Assembly: GCA_031254155.1 (NCBI GenBank)
Contig: JAIRVA010000113.1
Location: 1 to 8,496 of the forward strand
DNA length: 8,496 nucleotides
DNA from: Propionibacteriaceae bacterium
GTDB taxonomy: Bacteria > Actinomycetota > Actinomycetes > Propionibacteriales > Propionibacteriaceae
Direction of reading: 5' to 3'
Shown here: piece after piece, positions 1 through 6,600 of the stretch
Position numbering within the stretch: position 1 is the first letter of the stretch
Layout: each line of letters opens with the position of its first letter
Position numbers and translations under genes: made by a program
The notes under the pieces: model-generated
Databases searched by the model: none
The model's input: the letters and a program-made list of their open reading frames with translations, nothing else
Told to the model about the DNA's origin: nothing

Positions 1-596
1 GTGTTCGTCCAGGCCGATATCTCGTCAGCAGCCTCTGGGTGCTTCGCTGCGAAAGCTTCGCGGGCCTTGGCGAGTGCAGCTAGGTCGAGATGCTGGATTG
101 TGGCTTCTGGCACTACGGCTGCGGTCCAGTCGCCAGCCAGGGTCTGTTGTCGGATTTCGTCGATCTTGTCGAGGGCGAGCGGGACGAGGTTTTCGCCATC
201 GCGGGCGTAGTAGTGACCCTTCCAGGCCATCGGGATGCCTCGTGGTGCGGGTGGCACCTCGAAAAGAAGAACGCGCCCTTCCGTCGTCTGGAGTTCGTGG
301 ATGTCTCGGAAACCGGAACTGGGTTGTGTGCCTTCCTCGACCTTCATACGTAACTGACGCTCGTGGTTTTCACCGTGCAAATACTGGGTTCCGACGACGC
401 GGCGGGCATCATCCACGCCGAAGATGATCCAGGCAGCGTCAACATCGGTCAGGTTGGCCTCGTTCGCCAGAGCCGTGAAGTACCGGCCCAGCTTGTCTTC
501 GTCATACTGGTTTTTTGCAGTCTTGAACTCGACGATCCGACCTTCCGGGTGCGCCAGAAGCGTACACAGCGTTTCTTCAAGTTGCTGCTGAGCCAT
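1..596 (-). CDS. AlbA_2 (Schlafen-type) domain putative DNA/ATP-binding protein, C-terminus off the window
   Basis: The frame starts with ATG at 596 and stays open to the left edge, giving 198 visible residues (3' partial). A strong Shine-Dalgarno sequence (GTGAGGAGGA) precedes the ATG by a few bases and fixes the start. The product matches the N-terminal AlbA_2/Slfn DNA-binding domain found in putative transcriptional regulators and RecG-like ATP-binding proteins. Visible hallmarks are EFK at residues 23-25 near the first strand, the conserved ALANEANL at 42-49, GVDD at 60-63 after a hydrophobic strand, and a second strand with VPPAPRGIPMAWKGHYYARDG (approximately 114-134), the place where the family has its proline-rich turn and YxRxG motif. 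Known members are about 400-550 residues with ATPase-like and winged-helix parts after this domain; those would lie outside the window. The true target is unknown. Its neighbours upstream are gene remnants, so it probably sits in an accessory region. Confidence 0.8.
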   Translation of the reverse strand, partial: MAQQQLEETLCTLLAHPEGRIVEFKTAKNQYDEDKLGRYFTALANEANLTDVDAAWIIFGVDDARRVVGTQYLHGENHERQLRMKVEEGTQPSSGFRDIHELQTTEGRVLLFEVPPAPRGIPMAWKGHYYARDGENLVPLALDKIDEIRQQTLAGDWTAAVVPEATIQHLDLAALAKAREAFAAKHPEAADEISAWTN

Positions 597-659
597 CTTT
601 CCTCCTCACTGTGGTAGGTAACCGATCACTGGCTGACCTTGCTCCTGCGGTACGACACA

Positions 660-1060
660 TCAACTATTCTCCCGGCCAGCGTTACATTGCCCCAAACCCT
701 GTGCTTCGATCTCCGCTGACTCAGCTTCCATGATGGCCCGCTGGTAGTCAAGTTCGGCCCGCTGGTAACGCAGAGCCGTCCTGGCGGAGGTGTGCCTGCC
801 CACCGTCATGACGGCTTTAGGGTTGCCGCCCGAAAGGCGGCAGATGCCCGTCAGGCCGGTGACCCGAGTGCCGTGAAAGACGTAGCCGCCATCTTCAGTG
901 AGCAGGCGTTTGGTAGCCTCGTCGTCTGTTTCGTCGACGACTTGTCGGCAGGCTTCTTGAACAGCTTTAGCCATGCGGCCAAACGGACGGGTTTACCGTC
1001 GGCGGTCCAGAAGAGTAGCCTCTCGTCCGCTCCGAGTAGGCCAACGTACCGCTCAACCAT
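660..1060 (-). pseudogene. Tyrosine recombinase (phage-type integrase), frameshifted C-terminal remnant
   Basis: Two overlapping minus-strand frames together resemble the catalytic C-terminal half of a tyrosine recombinase. The first frame (from ATG at 1060) reads VERYVGLLGADERLLFWTADGKPVRLAAW, like the strand-turn-strand ahead of the active-site boxes. Near 972 the similarity moves to another frame (ATG at 974), which continues with YVFHGTRVTGLTG, equivalent to the HxxR box, then GRHTSARTALRYQRA, containing the second active-site His and the Tyr nucleophile context, and ends at a TGA at 660-662. The H, R, H and Y positions are kept, but GHTS has become GRHTS, and the N-terminal core-binding domain and first catalytic Arg are absent. 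The frameshift, missing N-terminus and direct contact with another truncated gene indicate an inactive relic. Alternatively the 104-residue second frame could be expressed as a small orphan protein; I consider this less likely. The identification rests on motif recognition, not alignment. Confidence 0.65.
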
Positions 1061-1325
1061 CCAGTTCCTTCATGGCCAGAAAGACGTCCCGAGCCCGCCG
1101 GACCTCATCGATCACCACGCGAGGCGCGCTACGAACGAACGACACGGGGTCCCGCCGGGCCGACTCAAGCGTGTCCGGACGGTCGAAAGAGTACCAGGCC
1201 GCGCCAGTTTTTCGTGCGATCTGGGCCGTCAGTGTGCTCTTCCCACACTGCCGGGCACCGTTGATCACCCCCACGCAAGTGCCTGCCAGGGCTTCCTCAA
1301 TCGCAGGCCGACCGTGGCGCGGCAC
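1053..1325 (-). pseudogene. AAA_14/DUF4143-type ATPase, N-terminal fragment
   Basis: The 90-residue frame has the typical opening of the widespread AAA_14 plus DUF4143 ATPases: PRHGRPAIEEALAGT, Walker A GARQCGKST at residues 23-31, a sensor-like stretch YSFDRPDTLESARRDP (45-60), and Walker B RVVIDEVRRA at 69-78. It then ends abruptly with FLAMKELDG and a TGA at 1053-1055, where normal members (about 400 residues) continue with the rest of the AAA domain and DUF4143. The downstream recombinase relic begins within a few bases, so the 3' part was probably deleted or replaced. The start is uncertain. GTG at 1325 is in frame but has no Shine-Dalgarno sequence; the frame is open farther upstream without a better start codon. 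An ATG at 1360 lies in another frame and encodes a family-like MVS opening, which hints at a second frameshift. The function of intact relatives is poorly defined. Confidence 0.7.
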
Positions 1326-1379
1326 GACTCGGCCCAGGGCGACGACGGTACGGAAACCATGACCTCAGTAAGCCAGACG

Positions 1380-1418
1380 TGGAAGATTTGCCGCACTCAT
1401 GCTGGAAGATCTGCCGCA
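1380..1418. repeat. Imperfect short direct repeat (16 bases, one mismatch)
   Basis: TGGAAGATTTGCCGCA at 1380-1395 recurs as TGGAAGATCTGCCGCA at 1403-1418, offset by 23 bases. It lies in the gap of about 200 bases between the ATPase fragment and the end of the DUF2079 gene. A weak hairpin (CACCCG at 1422-1427 with CGGGTG at 1434-1439) follows at once. No gene is supported in this gap; it may be decayed sequence, and the repeat could be chance or a remnant of duplication. Confidence 0.4.
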
Positions 1419-1525
1419 ACGCACCCGACACGCCGGGTGACACGTCCGGACTCTGCCGTCGGCGTTACACCGGCTACTCCACCACATGGGGCTTCACCAT
1501 CTGGCGTGGCTCCGGCGACGACCGG

Positions 1526-2914
1526 TCAGGTACTACCGGTGGTCCATACGCTGACGACCGATCCAGACCAGACAACGTGGTAACCCCAGGTGGGCAAAAT
1601 GTCATTAAGGTCAGTTTGCCAGCCGGTTGCTCGATTGTTGAGAGCGCTAGATGCTATGTCCACGATCACCCAGCTCGGCGAGAATGGCGGACTGGTCTTG
1701 TCAAGCCAGTCTGGCCCTGTGAGTATGGGGACAGAGCTATCAACGAGATGAGCCACAACGTAACTGTCAGCGGCGACAAGCGCATTGCTGGGGACAAGCG
1801 TGCTAGCTGACGTAAGCTCCTGGCATTCGATGCATGAGTTGACCTGACGTTCGAGTCCGCCCAGACCAATGACGAGACTGCCTCCGTAGATGATGCCAGC
1901 GGCGACGAGCACAGCTTGCACCTTAAGGATTCTTGGTCGAGTTGTCGTCAAAGTGGAGTGGTTCTGTAGTCGACTGATGACGTCGCCTGCGGCAAACACG
2001 CAAATGACCATGACGACGGCGTTGTAGTGGTGGTCTATCCCGAGATAGACCGGGTTGGCGGATGCCAGGCGAGACGCCACCACTGGTAGCAACACAAGCG
2101 CGTATGGTGACACCACTCCCACTCCAAGCGTCAGCGTTACTACAACGAGAAACGTCGCAAACGCGGTTGAGAGGAAGTTGTGCCCGACTGTCTGCCACCA
2201 CGGTCCGCTGACAACATCGAAGTACGTATAGCGCCCCCAGTAACTCAAAGCGGGAATAACGATTTTGGTCAAGAGGAGGAACACAGCAACGCTGGTCCCG
2301 CCCAGCAGCACACCGGCCCGGACTCGCCTGCGGGCAAGGAGCACTAGGCCAAGCCCAGCGGTCAGAAAAGTACAATCTTCTTTTGTGATCCACAGAAGCA
2401 TCACCGTGATAGCCAAGCCCGCCCAATACTCGTTCGCGACACAGACGAACGCGATGGCAAGTAAGGGCACTGCGAAGGCGATTTCGTGGAAGTCGAACAA
2501 GACAGCGTGAACCAAACCCCAGGAACAAGCCAATCCGACCGACAGCAAAACCGCCCACTTTGCCCCGACTTGCTTAAGCAGATGCAGCCCAGTGACGAAA
2601 ATCGCCAGGCCAAACAACAAAGCCTGTGCAACTAGTAGAAGTTGGATGTTCGGCCAAAGCCGATACAGTGGGGCAAGAAGAGCAACAATCGGTGTGAAAT
2701 GGTCGCCCAACAGGTTGAAGCCATCAGGGCTCTTACTTGATGATAACGGCGCTTCGAACTGACTGTAGCCACGAACTGCTTGGCCGAAAATTGCGAGGTC
2801 CTCTCCTAACTGGAACGTGACATAACGATGAAGCGAGATCATCGAGTAGCCCAGAGCAGCGATGAAGGCAACCAAAAGAACTCCTACCAACCCGGGGGTG
2901 GGCCTACGTTTCAT
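1526..2914 (-). CDS. DUF2079-family polytopic membrane protein
   Basis: The product is 462 residues from ATG at 2914, the normal size for this family. It belongs to the uncharacterised DUF2079 membrane proteins, which resemble multi-pass GT-C-like transferases in layout. Visible family features are a first membrane helix at about 8-27, then the acidic motif GEDLAIFGQAVRGY (37-50), LGDHFTPIVALLAPLYRLWP (69-88), DFHEIAF (141-147), KED (168-170), and IDHHYN (283-288). Roughly nine to ten hydrophobic segments lie before residue 345, followed by a soluble C-terminal part (about 346-462) beginning LERQVNSCIEC and containing LVPSNALVAADSYVVAHL. The first ATG is preferred because MKRR followed by a helix is a normal inner-membrane start; a TTG at 2944 would add ten residues with no better ribosome site. 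The upstream signal is weak, and the ATG lies in the loop of a perfect 17-bp inverted repeat. The gene is less GC-rich than the glycosidase and follows an exported-protein gene by 41 bases, so co-transcription is possible. The substrate is unknown. Confidence 0.85.
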   Translation of the reverse strand: MKRRPTPGLVGVLLVAFIAALGYSMISLHRYVTFQLGEDLAIFGQAVRGYSQFEAPLSSSKSPDGFNLLGDHFTPIVALLAPLYRLWPNIQLLLVAQALLFGLAIFVTGLHLLKQVGAKWAVLLSVGLACSWGLVHAVLFDFHEIAFAVPLLAIAFVCVANEYWAGLAITVMLLWITKEDCTFLTAGLGLVLLARRRVRAGVLLGGTSVAVFLLLTKIVIPALSYWGRYTYFDVVSGPWWQTVGHNFLSTAFATFLVVVTLTLGVGVVSPYALVLLPVVASRLASANPVYLGIDHHYNAVVMVICVFAAGDVISRLQNHSTLTTTRPRILKVQAVLVAAGIIYGGSLVIGLGGLERQVNSCIECQELTSASTLVPSNALVAADSYVVAHLVDSSVPILTGPDWLDKTSPPFSPSWVIVDIASSALNNRATGWQTDLNDILPTWGYHVVWSGSVVSVWTTGST

Positions 2915-2941
2915 GGGTAACCATCCCGGGTTGGTAGGAGT
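2880..2941 (-). terminator. Perfect 17-bp inverted repeat with DUF2079 start codon in the loop; terminator or attenuator candidate
   Basis: The arms are 2880-2896 (ACTCCTACCAACCCGGG) and 2925-2941, exactly complementary with no mismatch, around a 28-base loop. In minus-strand RNA the hairpin starts 14 bases after the stop codon of the exported-protein gene and is followed by TCTTTTGG, a modest T-rich stretch, as in an intrinsic terminator. Unlike an ordinary terminator the loop is long and contains ATG at 2914, the preferred start of the DUF2079 gene, and the 3' arm encodes its codons 8-12. It could end most transcripts of the small gene and reduce downstream expression, or control translation by hiding the ribosome site in the 5' arm. 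The pairing is directly visible; the role is inferred. Confidence 0.6.
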
Positions 2942-2955
2942 CAAAGCAAGTTGTG

Positions 2956-3351
2956 TTAGGCGTGGGACAGGGTGGGCGAAAGGTACGTGCGCGCACCGTT
3001 CGAGAGGTCATACAGAATGACGTAGCAATTCTTCGGATTCTTGCCCACCGAAAAGAGATACGACTTTGTCTGGCCGTTGGAGATCGCAAACGACCCGAGG
3101 TCGCCGTACGCGGATGCGCTTGTGGAGCACTTCAGATTGAAATCGGCAACTATTGGGTTGCCGCCAGTCCGCGAGTACTGGGCATCGTAGCCTGCCGAGT
3201 CAAGCCGAATGCAAACGCTCCCATTCGTGACCGCGTTGCACGACCAGCCTGATAGTGCCGTTGCACCTGCCTGTGGAGCCGTAGCACCGAGAGCAGACAG
3301 AGCTACCAGCGCAGCGGCGACAGCCGCAACAATTCGCCGTCTGATGTTCGT
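2956..3351 (-). CDS. Small exported protein of unknown family, non-canonical ACG start
   Basis: A clean frame of 131 codons ends at TAA 2956-2958. It has a textbook signal peptide: (M)NIRRRIVAAVAAALVALSALG, then APQAGA with likely cleavage after residue 30 or 32. The mature part of about 100 residues begins near SGWSCNAV, has cysteines at 38, 47, 75 and 109 that could make two disulfides, and is rich in Ser, Asn, Gly and Tyr with alternating hydrophobic residues, suggesting a small beta-rich fold. No ATG, GTG or TTG is in frame near the signal peptide. The chosen ACG at 3351 follows AAAGGA by eight bases, the spacing expected for a start, and one base change would make it ATG. It could be a rare start, a recent start-loss mutation, or a sequencing error; AUU/AUC alternatives also exist. 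I do not recognise the family. It is likely co-oriented with, and may be functionally tied to, the DUF2079 gene that follows. Confidence 0.7.
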   Translation of the reverse strand, partial: TNIRRRIVAAVAAALVALSALGATAPQAGATALSGWSCNAVTNGSVCIRLDSAGYDAQYSRTGGNPIVADFNLKCSTSASAYGDLGSFAISNGQTKSYLFSVGKNPKNCYVILYDLSNGARTYLSPTLSHA

Positions 3352-3370
3352 CGAAACAATCCTTTCATTA

Positions 3371-3394
3371 TGTCAATATGGTTGTCAATATGGT
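3371..3394. repeat. Two perfect tandem copies of a 12-base unit upstream of the exported-protein gene
   Basis: TGTCAATATGGT occurs at 3371-3382 and again at 3383-3394 without a gap. On the minus strand each copy reads ACCATATTGACA, so each ends in a perfect TTGACA -35-like hexamer. CATAAT, a good -10 match, follows on the minus strand but too close to either hexamer for standard spacing. The location, 20 bases before the likely start codon at 3351, suggests a promoter or a two-site operator for the exported-protein gene; a replication-slippage duplication is the alternative. Confidence 0.55.
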
Positions 3395-3475
3395 CACAGT
3401 CCGCCTCCACGAACGGCTTGGGTCGCGTAGTGGATACCCGAGCGAGTATTTGTGGCCGTTGCCGAAAACTGTACT

Positions 3476-3494
3476 CTTAATGATATTGATTAAG
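3476..3494. repeat. AT-rich inverted repeat in the gene-free stretch 3395-3585
   Basis: CTTAAT (3476-3481) and ATTAAG (3489-3494) are complementary around the 7-base centre GATATTG. This is the most AT-rich spot of the gap between the glycosidase terminator and the exported-protein gene. It lies about 125 bases upstream of that gene and could be a regulator site or part of a distal promoter, but six-base arms may be chance. Elsewhere between 3395 and 3585 I see no gene, RNA or other structure I can support. Confidence 0.3.
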
Positions 3495-3585
3495 CAAGCT
3501 GACTGGTGAAGAGCGTCCTGGCCCGTGTCAAAGCTGGTGCACTCCGGCCGAAACATCCGCCGCGACGTACCCGGCCGCGACGCGA

Positions 3586-3616
3586 CCGTGGGGCCGCCGG
3601 ACTGGCGGCCCCACGG
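3586..3616 (-). terminator. Strong hairpin terminator of the GH3 glycosidase gene
   Basis: CCGTGGGGCCGCC (3586-3598) pairs perfectly with GGCGGCCCCACGG (3604-3616) around a five-base loop GGACT. The 13-bp, almost all G-C stem begins 27 bases past the TGA of the glycosidase gene on the minus strand. There is no T-tract after it, which is common for terminators in high-GC actinobacteria. It could also act on transcripts from the other side. Confidence 0.8.
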
Positions 3617-3643
3617 ACCTCACGTACTCACAAACAACGACCG

Positions 3644-6600
3644 TCAGCGCGTGACCCTCCGGCGGACGGTGACGAGCGTCGCCACGCCGACGAGCAGCAC
3701 TAGCCCCGCGGTGACCGGACCAGCGCCTTTCACCGCGGTGCCACCCGTGGAGATGTCGATCTTCGGACTCGTCGCGGTCACCGTGACGGCATCGGCCGTC
3801 AGGTAGGTCGCGAGCGCAAACTTCGCCGAGTACGGACCCGTCTGACCGGCGGGGAGAGACGCGCCCTGGGCGGCGGCGAGTTCGGCGAACGGCGCCGACG
3901 CCATGACGGTGTCGAGGATCCGCATCGCCGAGCGCTGCAGGTCGCCGAGCCGCAGGTCGTTGGCCGTCGGGTACGAACCCTTGAACTGAACCTTGTACGC
4001 CGTCACGGCACCCGCGGCATCGGTCGTCACGTCGGTGACCGAGATGGCACCCGCCGCCGCGGCCGCCGCCTGGTCAGCCGTCAGGCCGTAGGCGGTCCCG
4101 TTGGCGATGACATCTTGGACCTTGTCGTACGCCTCTTGGACGGAGGTGTACGCCGGGTTCGGCGTCACACTCATCGTAAACGTCGCCATGTCGAACGTCG
4201 ACGACCCGGATTGCGGCGTCTGCCCGACCATGGACGCGTCGACGACGGCCGAGGTCACTGTCGCCGCGCCGTCAGCCGCCAACGCGAACCCGTTGAGGGA
4301 CCACGTGGTCGTCGGCGGTCCGAAGAAGGCCGCCGTACTCATCACCGGCAGGCCGTCAAGGTCGAGCGCCGGCGGGTTCTCGGTCACCGCGTTGAGGACC
4401 TGGTTGATGTCGTTGCCCGGCTCGACGAGGTCGTTGCCGGCGTACATCGCCGCCACGATACCCACATCACCGATCTCGGTCCAGTCTGTCATCACCAGGC
4501 CCTTGAAGCCCCACTCACCGCGGAGGATATCCGTCAGCAGGTCGTACGACCCCGCGGTCGACGTCCCGTTCAGGAGGTTGTACGAGCTCATGACCGCCAT
4601 CGGCTGGGCCGCCTTGACCGCCATCTCGAAACCCTTCAGGTAAATCTCCCGCAGGGACCGCTCGGACATCACCGAGTTCGCCCCGGACCGGTTGGCTTCC
4701 TGCTCGTTGCCCGCGAAGTGCTTCAGCGTGACGCCCACGCCCGCATTCGACTGCACGCCGAGCGTCATCATGGTCGCACACATGCCGGACACGAACGGGT
4801 CCTCCGAGTAATACTCGAAGTTGCGCCCGTTGAGCGGGTCGCGGTGAATGTCCATGCCCGGCGCCAGCCACAACGTACCGCCGAACGACACCATCTCTTC
4901 ACCAACCGCCGTCCCCACGGCCTTGATCAGATCAAGGTTCCAGGTCTGCGCCAGCATCGTCCCGATCGGCCAGGCCGTCGAGAACTGGTACGTGTACGTC
5001 CCGGTCACCGCATCCCGGATCGCCTGCGTGATCCGCAAGCCCGCCGGACCATCCGGCAGCACCAGGCCGGCAATACCCAGGTTTTCCAGCGTGGTCGTCG
5101 TGTACCCGGCCGCGCCTGGCGCCGCGAGCGTCGACGTGGGTACCGTGCTCGACCCCTCGACGATGGCGGCCAGTTGCTCCGCGGAGAGACCGGCCACGAA
5201 CGACGCCATCGATTGGCGGCCATTCGCCACGTCGTACAACGTCGCCCCCGGCGCCGCCGGTGTCGTGACGAGCGTCTCGCCCGTCTTCGCCGCGTAGCCC
5301 GCCCACGGGCCGCCCGCCGCGATGTAAGCGTCCACCGACGCGATCGGCGAGCGGTCGACCGTGTAGTAGCGGGAACTCGAGTCCACCGGTACCGTCTGCT
5401 CGTACTGCGACGCGTTGTTCACGCACGGTACCGTCGCCGGGTCCACCGCGACCACCGGTGCGGCGGCCACTTCCGCCGCCTCCGTGGCGTAGGAATAGAA
5501 GTTGGCCCGGTCCGAGACCAGGTCGGTGGTCGTCTGGTCGTCCACCTCTTCCGAGTGCAGCTGCTCAGTCACCACACCCCGCGCCAGGTTGATCTTCGCG
5601 GCCACGCTCGTGTGCCGCGAGGAGTCGCCCACCCGGATGAGATAGTCACCGGCCTCGAGCACCCACGCCGCCTTGGCCGCGTCGTACGAGGCCATGTCCA
5701 CCGTGTTGAACGTGATCGTCACGATCTGGGACTCGCCCGGCGCCATGAGACCGGTCTTGCCATAGCCCGCGAGTTCCTGGTACGGCTTATCCAGCGCACC
5801 AGCGGGCGCCGAGTAGTACACCTCCACGACATCCTTGCCGGCCACCTGGCCCGTGTTCGTCACCTTCGCCTTGACCGTCACCGTCGTACCCGTCGCCGTC
5901 ACCGACTGGGTCGTGATCGCGAACGTCGTGTACGAGAGACCGTACCCGAAGGGGTACGACACCACCGACGCCGGGTCCGCCGCGATGGTCTTGTAGAACG
6001 AATCGAAGTAGCGGTACCCGACGTAAACACCCTCGCCGTAAACTTCGGTCGAGTTGTTGCCGTCGTTGTTGGAGAAGGTCGCCGACGCGGGATAGTAGCT
6101 GTAGTCGGCGGCCCACGTGTCCACCAGCCGGCCCGACGGATTCGCCGCCCCGGTGAGGACCGCGGCGAGCGCCGCCCCCGAACTCTGGCCGGCCTGGCTC
6201 ATCAACAGCAGACCGTCAACGGCCTGGCTGCCATCCGGGCCCGCCGTCGCCGCGTTAATCTCCCCGTACCACGTCGTGTCAATCTGCCCACCCGTGTTGA
6301 TGATGACGATCACCCGCTGGTACGTCTGCGCGACCAGCGTGATGTTCGCCCGCTCCTGGTCCGTGATGTAGTAATCACCCTTGGTGGCCGTCCGGTCATT
6401 GCCCTCGCCCGCGTTCCGCGTGATCACGTACAACGCCGTCGACGCCGGGGCCGTCGGGGCGACCGTGGCCGCGGTCAGGGTCTGCTCCAGGCCGGCGTAG
6501 TTGATGCTCGCCCACATCCCGCCACCAGTGGCGGCCCCGGCATACGCGGCCTTGACCGCCGCGAGGTAGTCCGGGTTCGTGACCACTGTGAATCCGGCGT

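Noticed and set aside
1422..1439. CACCCG/CGGGTG hairpin as the DUF2079 terminator
   Set aside because: The six-bp stem is short, lies about 87 bases past the stop codon, and has no T-tract; too weak to call.
792..1583. 263-residue plus-strand frame across the recombinase and ATPase relics
   Set aside because: The minus-strand frames show real Walker and recombinase motifs; the plus frame has none and a composition typical of a shadow.
2915..2944. TTG at 2944 as an alternative start for the DUF2079 protein
   Set aside because: It would add ten residues with no membrane-protein character, encoded mostly by the 5' arm of the inverted repeat, and has no ribosome site; ATG at 2914 gives a usual MKRR start.
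3368..3556. 62-residue minus-strand frame before the exported-protein gene
   Set aside because: It shows no domain or signal and runs through the tandem repeat and AT-rich inverted repeat, so it is better explained as upstream regulatory DNA.
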